This document shows, one piece after another, positions 51,574 to 59,458 of a stretch of DNA of 64,000 nucleotides. The notes below the pieces were generated by a model, which saw nothing but the letters and a program-made list of their open reading frames with translations, did not search any database and had not been told where the DNA came from. The DNA comes from Streptomyces sp. Ncost-T10-10d. Its GTDB lineage: Bacteria > Actinomycetota > Actinomycetes > Streptomycetales > Streptomycetaceae. The position numbers and the translations under genes are program-made. The first letter of the stretch is position 1. Each line of letters begins with the position of its first letter. The stretch spans positions 28,069-92,068 of the forward strand of contig NZ_FMDF01000217.1 in NCBI RefSeq assembly GCF_900091955.1. Reading direction: 5' to 3'.

Positions 51574-52056
51574 CTATGCCCGTCCCGTGCATCTGTCGCC
51601 CGGCCCGCACTCCCCCTCGCCCTCCCTCTTCGCCGCGCACTCCACCCAGAGCAGCTTTCCGCCCTGCCCCGGCAGCCCCCCGCGCATGGGGTACGCACCC
51701 CAGCTCTCCGCGTAGAGAGTGACGAGATAGAGCCCCCGCCCACGTTCGGCGAGCTCCGCCGGGGCCTCGGCGCTCCATTGGAAGGGGGCGGGGATGTGCG
51801 GGTTGGTGTCCCAGACGCTCAGCCGGACACGGCTGCGCCCGGCGTCGCGCAAACGGAGGGAGTACGGCCCCGAGGAGTGCAGGTAGGCGTTGGTGACGAG
51901 CTCGCTCGCCAACAGTTCGGCGATCTCGGCGAGTTCGCGCATACCGTGGACGCGCAGGATGGTGCGGAGGGTGGAGCGGGCCACGCCGGGGGCGCGGGGA
52001 TCCTGCGGGAGTTGGAGGGTGTACGTCCAGGGCGGGGATACCGTGGCACTGACCAT
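51574..52056 (-). CDS. SpoIIAB/RsbW-like ATP-binding protein
   Basis: 160 residues of an HATPase_c domain: N-box ELVTNAYLHSSG near residue 52-63 and G-box ERGRGLYLVTLYA near 107. There is no histidine phosphorylation domain, so it is the anti-sigma-factor-kinase type. In Streptomyces such genes lie beside XRE-DUF397 pairs, as here (divergent, separated by the palindromes at 52176-52206). They may form a signalling unit with the XRE regulator; no sigma factor gene adjoins it. The C-terminus is Cys-containing (VECAAKREGEGEC). Confidence 0.88.
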   Translation of the reverse strand: MVSATVSPPWTYTLQLPQDPRAPGVARSTLRTILRVHGMRELAEIAELLASELVTNAYLHSSGPYSLRLRDAGRSRVRLSVWDTNPHIPAPFQWSAEAPAELAERGRGLYLVTLYAESWGAYPMRGGLPGQGGKLLWVECAAKREGEGECGPGDRCTGRA

Positions 52057-52175
52057 GGAAGTCTCCGTTCACGGAGGGAAGTTGAATCATGGGTTTCCGG
52101 TTACCCGGTGACGAGGCCGCTCCGTCGAGCGGGGTACTTCCGGGCGGGTGGCCTGAGTCACAGACTAAAACGCAA

Positions 52176-52206
52176 CATGGAATGCATTCCATGAAATTCA
52201 TGAATT
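52176..52206 (+). promoter_or_regulatory. Two adjacent perfect palindromes upstream of the XRE regulator
   Basis: CATGGAATGCATTCCATG (52176-52193, 18 bp) and AATTCATGAATT (52195-52206, 12 bp) are both perfect and lie 1 bp apart, in unusually AT-rich DNA. They are 47 bp before the XRE gene in the divergent region with the ATP-binding protein gene, so one regulator could control both. Confidence 0.8.
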
Positions 52207-52252
52207 ACATGACAGATACCCTCGTGTGGGTGACCAAGCCGGGGAGCGAGTG

Positions 52253-53104
52253 ATGTCATCCAGCACCGCACCAACAGCCCGCCGCCGGCGGCTGGGAGCA
52301 GAACTCCGCAAGTTGCGCGAGCGTGCCGGGATCACCGCAACCGAGGCCGCCAAGCTCCTCGGTGGCAACCAGGCCCGCATCAGCAATATCGAAGCCGGCC
52401 GTTACGGCGTCAGCGCCGAGCGGGTGCGCACACTGTCCTGCCACTACGACTGCTCGGACCACGAATTGGTCAACGCTCTGGCCGCCATGACCGGCGACCG
52501 CAAGCGCGGCTGGTGGGAGGAGTATCGCGAGATTCTCTCCACCGGCCTGCTGGACTTGGCGGAACTGGAGCATCACGGGACTGCGCTGCGCACCTCGCAT
52601 ACCGCCGGACTGCCCGGCCTGCTCCAGACCACGGACCACGCGCGCGAGGTCTTCCGCCAGGTCGTTCCCGCCCTTCCGCCTCCGGAGATCGAGCACCGCC
52701 TGTCTTTCCGCATCAAACGTCAGAACGTCATCTTCCGGAAAGACCCGGCCCCTTACAGTGCGGTCATCCACGAAGCCGCCCTGCACATGGAATTCGGCGG
52801 ACCGGCCGTGGCGAAGCAGCAGCTGGTTCACCTGCTCACCATGAGCGAGCGTGAGCGCGTCACGATTCAAGTGATCCCGTTCAAGGCAGGTGGCTACCCA
52901 GGAGCAGGCCAGCCCATCTACTACGTCCACGGCTCCGTGCCGCAGCTGGACACCGTTCAGCTGGATCAGGCACACGGCATCGTCCTCCTGGACGCCGAAG
53001 CCCAACTCCAGAAATACCGCCAGGTCTTGGCCCGCCTGGAGTTCCTTGCTTTGGACGTTGCAGAGTCGCGCAACCTGATACACGCCATCGCCCAGAACCT
53101 GTGA
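52253..53104 (+). CDS. XRE-family regulator with DUF5753 domain
   Basis: 283 residues. Helix-turn-helix (about 10-65, LRERAGITATEAAKLLGGNQARISNIEAGRYGV) and a DUF5753 sensor-like domain (about 95-275, with HTAGLPGLLQT and QVIPFKAGGYPGAGQPI). These regulators usually pair with DUF397 proteins, and three such genes follow, the first overlapping by 4 nt. ATG 52253 with GGGGAG upstream. WhiJ-type regulators of this family affect development in S. coelicolor. Confidence 0.93.
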   Translation: MSSSTAPTARRRRLGAELRKLRERAGITATEAAKLLGGNQARISNIEAGRYGVSAERVRTLSCHYDCSDHELVNALAAMTGDRKRGWWEEYREILSTGLLDLAELEHHGTALRTSHTAGLPGLLQTTDHAREVFRQVVPALPPPEIEHRLSFRIKRQNVIFRKDPAPYSAVIHEAALHMEFGGPAVAKQQLVHLLTMSERERVTIQVIPFKAGGYPGAGQPIYYVHGSVPQLDTVQLDQAHGIVLLDAEAQLQKYRQVLARLEFLALDVAESRNLIHAIAQNL

Positions 53105-53306
53105 AGGGATCCGAGTTGCCGAATCACATGTGGCAGAAGTCCTCCTATTGCGGCGAGGGCGAGTCCTGCGTACACATAGCCACCCCCGCCCCGGCACGAT
53201 CTGCCTCACCGAGAGCGGCGACCCCACGGGAGCGATACTCCGCACCACCCCCAGCGCCTGGGCAGCCCTTCTCCGCACCCTCAAGGAGAACCACCCCGAT
53301 GACTGA
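53101..53306 (+). pseudogene. DUF397 gene with one-base frameshift
   Basis: Starts MKGSELPNHMWQKSSYCGEGESCVHIA, a typical DUF397 start (WxKSSYS/C), then loses frame by one missing base within the C-rich stretch 53183-53192. The other frame resumes GTICLTESGDPTGAILRTTP and ends KENHPDD at TGA 53304-53306. Intact length would be about 68 residues. Overlaps the next DUF397 gene by 8 bp. Confidence 0.75.
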
Positions 53307-53505
53307 CGTCCCAGCAAGCTCCTCCAGCTGGCAGAAGTCCTCCTACTGCGCCCAGGGCGAAGCCTGCGTGTACGTAGCCGCGGCCTGTACCGGAGCGATA
53401 GAACTCACCGAGAGCGGCGACCCCACCGGAGCAATACTCCACACCACCCCCGCCGCCTGGGCAGCCCTCGTACGCGCCCTCAAGGAAAGCCGTCCCCATG
53501 GCTGA
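53299..53505 (+). CDS. DUF397 protein, second copy
   Basis: 68 residues from ATG 53299: SSSWQKSSYCAQGEACVYVAA and LTESGDPTGAILHTTPAAWAAL. DUF397 proteins act with XRE/DUF5753 regulators, probably as partner or antitoxin-like modulators. Close paralog of the frameshifted copy, so the pair arose by tandem duplication. Overlaps the third copy by 8 bp. Confidence 0.9.
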   Translation: MTDVPASSSSWQKSSYCAQGEACVYVAAACTGAIELTESGDPTGAILHTTPAAWAALVRALKESRPHG

Positions 53506-53746
53506 CATCCCCGCCGACCTCACCTGGACCCGCGCCGCCCCCGAAGGCGAGGAAGGCCCCGGCCCTTGGATCGAGATCGCCTTCGGCCCGGACGAACTCG
53601 TATACCTCCGCGAGACCGGCGACCCCACCACCATCGTCACCACCACCCAGGCGAAATGGGACGCCTTCACCAAGGGCGTCCTCGCCGGCGAATTCGACCA
53701 CTTCGCCGAGCTCGACGACGCCCGGGACACAGGACCGCCTGACTGA
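53498..53746 (+). CDS. DUF397-like protein, divergent third copy
   Basis: 82 residues from ATG 53498. Keeps DUF397 landmarks (LTWTRAAPEGEEGPGPWIEIAF, YLRETGDPTTIVTTTQAKWDAF) but the first strand is changed and the C-terminus is acidic (GEFDHFAELDDARDTGPPD). Last gene of the XRE operon before two hairpins. Confidence 0.85.
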   Translation: MADIPADLTWTRAAPEGEEGPGPWIEIAFGPDELVYLRETGDPTTIVTTTQAKWDAFTKGVLAGEFDHFAELDDARDTGPPD

Positions 53747-53814
53747 CCGGAGTCGGCGTTCGAGCGCTGCCTCTCCGATAGTGCGCCCCCGTCGGCGACG
53801 ACGTGACCGCATCG

Positions 53815-53884
53815 CCGGTGGCGTATCGCCACCGGAGCCGCGAGTCGGGGGTCTTGTGGCCGACGGGGGCGGAGCCGGCCCCCG
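53815..53884 (+). terminator. Two successive hairpins after the XRE-DUF397 operon
   Basis: CCGGTGGCG/CGCCACCGG with a 3-nt loop (53815-53835) and CGGGGGC/GCCCCCG with a 7-nt loop (53864-53884). Together they should end the operon. The region 53885-54234 beyond them holds no strong gene. Confidence 0.7.
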
Positions 53885-54007
53885 AGAGGTCCGCCGCCTC
53901 ACGGGTGCTGCACGAGGCTCGGGCGCCAACTCGGCTCAGCCACCGTCCCATGGTGACACTCCATCACGTCATCCACGAGGGCGAGGACCCCTACCTCTGG
54001 CTGCCCG

Positions 54008-54175
54008 ATGGAGCTGGTACCGGGCCGCAGCCTGACGGAGCTGCCGGCCGGCGCACGGGAAGACGCCCTCGCGCGCCCGCTGGTGTTCGCCAGGGCAGCG
54101 TTCCTGTGCGCGGCACTGCTCTGGGCCACCGCGGCAGAGTCCATCGGAAGGCCGACACCGCTCCTTCAGCGGTGA
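54008..54175 (+). CDS. Doubtful 55-residue reading frame
   Basis: ATG 54008 to TGA 54173-54175, encoding MELVPGRSLTELPAGARED and a hydrophobic FARAAFLCAALLWATAAES. It reads more protein-like than other frames here, but lacks a ribosome binding site. It could be a remnant of a larger gene. Confidence 0.25.
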   Translation: MELVPGRSLTELPAGAREDALARPLVFARAAFLCAALLWATAAESIGRPTPLLQR

Positions 54176-54234
54176 CTCGTCCCTGACCTCCCTGGCCACG
54201 TGTCCGCCCGCTCCACCGCGGGCATGATCAACGG

Positions 54235-54861
54235 ATGAACGACGACCCGGGCCGGATACTCCGCTGGAACTTCTTCATCGGCGGACACCTGAGCGCCTCG
54301 GTGCCCGTACGCCTCGTAGAGCGCACCGAGGCGGGCCAGCTGGTGTGGATGGAGACCGGCACACCGATGTGGCGTACGAAGCTTCCGCGCGGGGCGCACC
54401 TGCGGGACATCGCCCCGCACGACCGCCCACCCGCCGGTTACCCCCTGATCGCCGACCGGTGGCCCATGGGCAGCGCGCTCTTCTATCAGCCGACCGGTGC
54501 CGCGCACTCTGTCCTCTGGCTCTTCGGCCGCAGACAGAAGTTCCGTGGCTGGTACGTAAATCTGGAGCGCCGGGTCCACCACGGCGACGACATCGACATC
54601 ACCGACCACGAACTCGACATCAACGTGGCCCCGGACCGGAGCTGGCGGTGGAAGGACGAGCAGTCCTTCGCCGAGAAGACCGGTGACCCGGCCTACTGGT
54701 CGGCCGACGAAGCGTCAGCCATCCGAAGCGAGGGCACCTCGGTCGTACGGCTCGCCGAGGCCGGATCGTTTCCCTTCGACGGCACCTGGTGCGATTTCCG
54801 GCCGCCGCCGACCTGGACGACACCACCCCGGCCACCCGTCCCACGGCATCCCCTGCTCTGA
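54235..54861 (+). CDS. DUF402 family protein (FomD-like)
   Basis: 208 residues. The DUF402 fold is recognised by RGWYVNLERRVHHGDDIDITDHELDINVAPD, with metal-ligand acidic residues, and HSVLWLFGRRQKFRGW. Family members include nucleotide phosphatases or nucleoside diphosphate hydrolases such as FomD. Start ATG 54235 (in ACGGATGAACG). Last 25 residues are Pro/Arg-rich. Monocistronic as far as visible. Confidence 0.85.
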   Translation: MNDDPGRILRWNFFIGGHLSASVPVRLVERTEAGQLVWMETGTPMWRTKLPRGAHLRDIAPHDRPPAGYPLIADRWPMGSALFYQPTGAAHSVLWLFGRRQKFRGWYVNLERRVHHGDDIDITDHELDINVAPDRSWRWKDEQSFAEKTGDPAYWSADEASAIRSEGTSVVRLAEAGSFPFDGTWCDFRPPPTWTTPPRPPVPRHPLL

Positions 54862-55115
54862 CCAGCGACTGCGCTGACCAGCCCTGCCTAAGAGTCTCGG
54901 CCAGGGTGGCGGGATGACAGTCATTGCCCGGGGTCACCCTCCGTGATACACAGAGTAACCATACGTATTCGGTCATACACCGATTCGATCCGCAGGTCAG
55001 GGCGGTCGGACCGGTCAAACGTGCGAGATCCGGGTAAAGAGAGCCGTCAAGTCGTCGTACGAGAGCAGTTTCATCAGCGAAGATAGAGAGCGACCCGTGT
55101 CGTGTGGCAGGGGCA

Positions 55116-55454
55116 ATGAACTACCCAACAGGGGCGGTGACTTACATGATCCTGGCAGCTGAAAAGGGCGACATCACCACCATCATCGGCGGAATCGCCC
55201 CGAACTGGGGGCCGTTCGGGACCTTGGGCAACGAGGCCCGCGTAATGATCGAGGTCGTGATGGCCATTGCCATCCTGCTCTGCCTCGGCATCGCGGTCTG
55301 GGGTGCGGCAAAACAGCGCATCGGCGCCACGGCACTGCGCGACACATTCAGCGCGGAGCAGGGCAAGGGGCTGATCGTTGCCGGTCTCACCGGTGTGTTC
55401 ATCATCGGATCGCTGGGCACCTTGTTCACCATCGTCTACGGGATGGCCGTCTGA
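55116..55454 (+). CDS. cmdF: Small two-helix membrane protein, first gene of the cmd secretion-like operon
   Basis: 112 residues from ATG 55116 (CAGGGGC upstream). Two membrane helices (about 45-65 and 88-108) and a short polar N-terminus with GDITTIIGGIAPNWG. In size and position it resembles the small membrane (pilin- or VirB2-like) proteins at the head of Gram-positive type IV loci. The gene order from here to 62459 matches the six-gene cmdABCDEF cluster (SCO4131 to SCO4126) I recall from S. coelicolor, which affects development and antibiotic production; symbols are given on that basis. Confidence 0.85.
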   Translation: MNYPTGAVTYMILAAEKGDITTIIGGIAPNWGPFGTLGNEARVMIEVVMAIAILLCLGIAVWGAAKQRIGATALRDTFSAEQGKGLIVAGLTGVFIIGSLGTLFTIVYGMAV

Positions 55455-55541
55455 CCGGCTGTCATCCCATGTCAGGGGCAGTCCCGCCCACTCCCACACC
55501 ATCCGTCCGTCGTGCCCACCGGCAGAGGTTACGTTTCCCTG

Positions 55542-55637
55542 ATGTCGAGTCACCACACCGCGCCCGCGCGGGAACCCGCACGGCTACCGTCGTACTACCT
55601 GGTTCAGGAAACGGTTGAGGGGGCGTACGCGGCATGA
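55542..55637 (+). CDS. 31-residue small ORF in the cmd operon
   Basis: ATG 55542 to TGA 55635-55637, overlapping the start of the next gene by ATGA. Peptide starts MSSHHTAPAREPARLPSYYL and ends VEGAYAA. An in-frame GTG at 55512 would extend it by ten residues. Translational coupling and sensible codon use support it, but the ribosome binding site (AGAGG, about 12 nt) is weak. It may serve mainly to couple translation of the next gene. Confidence 0.45.
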   Translation: MSSHHTAPAREPARLPSYYLVQETVEGAYAA

Positions 55638-56503
55638 GTCTCGGCGACGAGAGCGGCTACGGCAGCGGTTCAGGTCGTACGGATGATGGATACAGCACCA
55701 TCGGCGGTACGCGCCAGACCCGTACCCGCCTCCCCGACGGCGAGGGCGGCGACGGCTACAGCACCCCCCGCCGCCCCGCCCGCAACTCCCGCTCCCTCGT
55801 CACGGTGGTCGGCGTAGTCGTCCTCCTGATCGCGGCTATCGCGTTCGCGAACATGGGCGGAGGCGGCGGAGACGGCAGTGGCGGCTCGGGGAACGGGGGG
55901 AGCAAGCCTGATTCGTCGTCCACGGCGGCCACGGGGACGAAGCCGGTGACGGGGAAGAACGGTTCGATTCCTTCGGGGTTCGCCCATGACGAGCAGGGGG
56001 CGCAGAGCGCGGCGTCCAACTTTGCGGTGGCGCTGGGTTCAGTCGGGATGTTCAAGAAGGACAGCCGCCACGAGATCGTGAATACGATTTACACGGCTGA
56101 GGCAGCGGCAAATCTCAGAGACCCGCAGGACGCCGCGTACTCCGCTGACTTCCTCGGGAAGCTAGGCCTGGATCCCGATGGCAACGCACCGCAGGGCAGC
56201 ACATTCGTCTCCCGGACCATCCCCGTGGGAACGAAATTGGAAGCCTTCGAGGGCAGTACCGCCAAGGTCTCGGTCTGGTACACGGGGCTGATCGGCATGT
56301 CCGGACCGGAGTCCACCGATCCCGTCAGTACCTCGTGGAAGACCTGGACCGTCCAACTCAGCTGGACGAACGCTGGCTGGAGGGCCGTCAGCGACACTCA
56401 GAAGGATGGGCCGGCTCCGGTCCCGGGCGATGTCGCTGCCTCCAGCTCGGACGAGATCAGCAAGGCCGTCAAGGAGTACGGAGGCTTCACTTATGCCAGG
56501 TAG
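55634..56503 (+). CDS. cmdE: Membrane-anchored TcpC/VirB8-like protein (tentative)
   Basis: 289 residues: disordered Gly/Ser/Asp-rich cytoplasmic part (1-52), one membrane helix (about 54-72, LVTVVGVVVLLIAAIAFA), Ser/Gly linker, then an extracytoplasmic domain (about 115-280) with FAVALGSVGMFKK and VWYTGLIGMSG and the pattern of NTF2/VirB8-like repeats. Such proteins link the channel and wall in Gram-positive type IV systems. The assignment is by layout and position, not by a decisive motif. Overlaps the next gene by 11 bp. Confidence 0.8.
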   Translation: MSLGDESGYGSGSGRTDDGYSTIGGTRQTRTRLPDGEGGDGYSTPRRPARNSRSLVTVVGVVVLLIAAIAFANMGGGGGDGSGGSGNGGSKPDSSSTAATGTKPVTGKNGSIPSGFAHDEQGAQSAASNFAVALGSVGMFKKDSRHEIVNTIYTAEAAANLRDPQDAAYSADFLGKLGLDPDGNAPQGSTFVSRTIPVGTKLEAFEGSTAKVSVWYTGLIGMSGPESTDPVSTSWKTWTVQLSWTNAGWRAVSDTQKDGPAPVPGDVAASSSDEISKAVKEYGGFTYAR

Positions 56504-57869
56504 CCCTCGCCTTCGAGCCCGCTCCGTCGTCACCGTACTAATGGCAGTTCAGACAGCCGTTGTCCTCTTCTCGGCTCGCGCGTTCGCCGCCCCAAGTCCG
56601 TCTCCGTCCCCGAGCCCGAGTAAGAGCAACAACGCCTGCGACCTGCTGATCGGCCCTGCCAAGCAGTACTGCGAGGATGGCGACGCCGGCGCCCCCAAAA
56701 CCGACGCCGGCTCCGGCCTGGACAACTCCCTGGACCCCCTCTCCTCCCTCGCCCGCGGCTGCGCCGACGCCGCCGCATGGATCATCGGCAAGCTCAGCGA
56801 CGCCGTGAAGCAAACCGCGAACGTCGACTTCACCAACGAGACCTTCCGGCAGCAGTACGCGATCGTGTTCGCGGCCTCCGCCATCCTCACGCTCGTCCTG
56901 TGGCTGTTCGCCGTCGCCAAGCGCGCCATCCGTGGTGTCCCGCTCACCACCGCGATCTCCGAAGCCGTCGGATTCCTCTGGCTGACGGTCATCGCCTCAG
57001 CCTTCACCCCACTCGTCCTCTACGTGGTCGTATCCGCCACCGACGGCGTCAGTGACGTGATCGCCTCGGCCACGGGAAACAAGGCCGACGTCTTCTTCGG
57101 GTCGTTCGCCGAAGCGCTCAAGAAGGGCTCCGACATCGGCGGCGGACCGATCATGCTGATCGTCGTCTCGCTCGTCTCGATCCTCGCCGCCGGCGTTCTC
57201 TACCTGGAGCTCGTCATCCGCGCCGCCCTGCTCTACGTGGGCGCCCTCCTCGGCACCGTCGTCTACGCGGGGCTCGTCGACAAGAACATGTGGGGCCACG
57301 TGCGCCGCTGGGCGGGCATCATGATCGCGGTGATCATGGTGAAGCCGGTCATCGTCATCGTGCTGGGGCTGGCCGGCGCGCTCTCCGGGGACAACGGGCC
57401 GAACGCGTTCTCCTCCGTCGTGTCCGGTCTCGCCATCATCCTGCTCGCGATCTTCGCCTCCGCGATGATCTACCGGTTCGTCCCCGGCTTCGGCGACGAG
57501 ATCCAGGGCGCCCGCACCAACCGCAAGCAGGCCACCGACGGCTCCCAGGCCGCCGCGATGATCAGCTCCCCTGCCGCTCTCGTCTCCCAGGGCATCAAGA
57601 CCCACAGCAGCCGCAGCGGCCAGAACAGCGGCGACAGCGGCAGCGGCGGGGCCAGGCCCGCCAACGCGGTCAGCGGCGGTGTCGCCGCCCACAGCACCCG
57701 CAACTCCGGCGGCGGGAGCGGAGTCGGCGGCGGATCTGTCCCCTCCGCCGCACCTCCGCCCCGCAGCGGATCGGGACCGGCCTCCGGCACCCCCCACGGC
57801 AGCCGCTCCCCCCGAGGTGGCGGATCAGGCAGTTCAGGTAACAACAGCACGGGAGGTGGAGGGCGTTGA
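56493..57869 (+). CDS. cmdD: VirB6/TrbL-like polytopic membrane protein
   Basis: 458 residues from ATG 56493 (GGAGG 8 nt upstream). A signal peptide ending ARAFAA (near residue 31) is followed by a Ser/Pro/Lys linker, two cysteines (NNACDLLIG and KQYCEDG), then about six membrane helices (130-350), and a Gly/Ser-rich C-tail of about 100 residues with SGGGSGVGGGS. The fold matches VirB6/TrbL-type channel proteins. Overlaps the next gene (TTGA). Confidence 0.85.
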   Translation: MPGSPRLRARSVVTVLMAVQTAVVLFSARAFAAPSPSPSPSPSKSNNACDLLIGPAKQYCEDGDAGAPKTDAGSGLDNSLDPLSSLARGCADAAAWIIGKLSDAVKQTANVDFTNETFRQQYAIVFAASAILTLVLWLFAVAKRAIRGVPLTTAISEAVGFLWLTVIASAFTPLVLYVVVSATDGVSDVIASATGNKADVFFGSFAEALKKGSDIGGGPIMLIVVSLVSILAAGVLYLELVIRAALLYVGALLGTVVYAGLVDKNMWGHVRRWAGIMIAVIMVKPVIVIVLGLAGALSGDNGPNAFSSVVSGLAIILLAIFASAMIYRFVPGFGDEIQGARTNRKQATDGSQAAAMISSPAALVSQGIKTHSSRSGQNSGDSGSGGARPANAVSGGVAAHSTRNSGGGSGVGGGSVPSAAPPPRSGSGPASGTPHGSRSPRGGGSGSSGNNSTGGGGR

Positions 57870-59416
57870 CGACTCAGTCCCATACGATCGCGCCCCGCCG
57901 GACGTATCTCATCGGCCGGGCCCGGCCGAACGCGATCGTCGGCAAGAACCGCGAGACCGGCGAGATCGCGCTGATCATCGCCGGCGCCTTCTTCGGCATG
58001 ATGAGCGGGCTGCTCGTCCCCTACCTGGCCCCGCGGATCGTGCTGCTCGCGGGCTTCCCCCTCCTCGCCCTCGCGATCGTGTACCTCCCGTACAAGCACC
58101 GCACCCTCTACAAATGGTTCGAGATCAACCGCAGCTACAAGCGCACCCTGCGCCGCGGTACGACCTACCGCTCCGCCGCCATGGAGGCGGGCGTCGGCGC
58201 CGACGGGCGCGAGGTCGAGATCGGGCCGCCCCCCGGCATCGGCCGGATCAACTGGCTCGCCGCCCCCTTCGGCCCGGACGAGATCGCCGTACTCCTGCAC
58301 GCCGACCGCCGCACCGTGACCGCCGCGATCGAGATCGAGGGCCCCGGCGTCGGGCTGCGCGACAGCGAGGACCAGGAAGCGCTCGTCGACCGGTTCGGCA
58401 CGCTGCTGAAGCATGTCGCCAACGGCGACGGCTTCGTGACCCGCATTCAGATGCTTGCCCGCACCCTCCCCGCCGACCCCGACGCCCACGCCAAGGACGT
58501 CGCCCAGCGCGGCGACAAGGCGTCCCCGGGCTGGCTGCAGGAGTCGTACGACCAGCTGCAGTCCATGGTGTCCACCTCCAGCGAGCAGCACCGCGCCTAC
58601 CTCGTCGCCTGCATGCACTACACCCGTGAGCTGGCCGCCGAGGCCAATGCCATGGCCCGTGCCGCCCGCCCCCAGGCCGGCCGCAGACTGGACCGGGACG
58701 CGGGTCTCGCCGTCGTCATGGCGCGCGAACTCACCGACATCTGCGCCCGCCTCGCCGAGGCCGACATCCGGGTGCGCCAGCCGCTCGGCCAGAGCCGGCT
58801 CGCCTCCCTCGTGCATTCGATGTACGACCCCGACCACCCCATCGACCACATCCAGGCCATGACCAAGCGCAATGCCTGGCCCGCCGAACTGGACGCGGTC
58901 GAACCCACGTTCCTCCAGGCAAAAACCCGCGAGTCGGCCACCCGCGCACCCTGGTGCCACTCCACGGCCTGGGTGAAGGAGTGGCCGATGACGCCCGTCG
59001 GCGTCAACTTCCTGGCCCCGCTGCTCGTCCACACGCCCGATGTCATCCGTACGGTCGCGGTCTGCATGGACCTCGAACCCACCGAGATCGCCATCGAGCG
59101 GATGCTCACCGAGAAGACCAACGACGAGGCGGAAGCCAGCCGTCAGGCCAAGATGAACCGCACCGTCGACCCGCGCGACATCGCCGCGCACGGCCGGCTC
59201 GACCAGCGGGGTGAAGATCTCGCGAGCGGCGCGGCCGGAGTGAACCTGGTGGGGTACATCACCGTGTCCTCGCGTTCACCCGAAGCCCTGGCCCGCGACA
59301 AGCGGACGATCCGGGCCTCGGCCGGAAAGTCGTATCTCAAGCTGGAGTGGTGCGACCGCGAGCACCACCGCGCCTTCGTGAACACCCTGCCGTTCGCCAC
59401 CGGCATCCGTCGCTGA
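57866..59416 (+). CDS. cmdC: SCO6880-like/TcpE-VirB4 N-terminal-type membrane protein
   Basis: 516 residues starting at TTG 57866 with GGGAGG upstream, overlapping the previous stop. Two N-terminal helices (about 34-52 and 57-74) are preceded by RTYLIGRARPNAIVGKN. A large cytoplasmic part follows (VTAAIEIEGPGVGLRDSEDQEAL and HSTAWVKEWPM), resembling the N-terminal region of VirB4-type proteins that has been split off. No P-loop is present here; the ATPase is the next gene. Together they would make one complete VirB4-like machine. Confidence 0.85.
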   Translation: MTTQSHTIAPRRTYLIGRARPNAIVGKNRETGEIALIIAGAFFGMMSGLLVPYLAPRIVLLAGFPLLALAIVYLPYKHRTLYKWFEINRSYKRTLRRGTTYRSAAMEAGVGADGREVEIGPPPGIGRINWLAAPFGPDEIAVLLHADRRTVTAAIEIEGPGVGLRDSEDQEALVDRFGTLLKHVANGDGFVTRIQMLARTLPADPDAHAKDVAQRGDKASPGWLQESYDQLQSMVSTSSEQHRAYLVACMHYTRELAAEANAMARAARPQAGRRLDRDAGLAVVMARELTDICARLAEADIRVRQPLGQSRLASLVHSMYDPDHPIDHIQAMTKRNAWPAELDAVEPTFLQAKTRESATRAPWCHSTAWVKEWPMTPVGVNFLAPLLVHTPDVIRTVAVCMDLEPTEIAIERMLTEKTNDEAEASRQAKMNRTVDPRDIAAHGRLDQRGEDLASGAAGVNLVGYITVSSRSPEALARDKRTIRASAGKSYLKLEWCDREHHRAFVNTLPFATGIRR

Positions 59417-59458
59417 CCGCAAACAACCGAGAGAAACGAGAGGGAGGTCGGTCACGCC

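Noticed and set aside
53885..54234. Several Arg/Pro-rich open frames on both strands after the DUF397 genes
   Set aside because: None has a ribosome binding site, recognisable domain or consistent codon use; only a doubtful 55-residue frame is listed.
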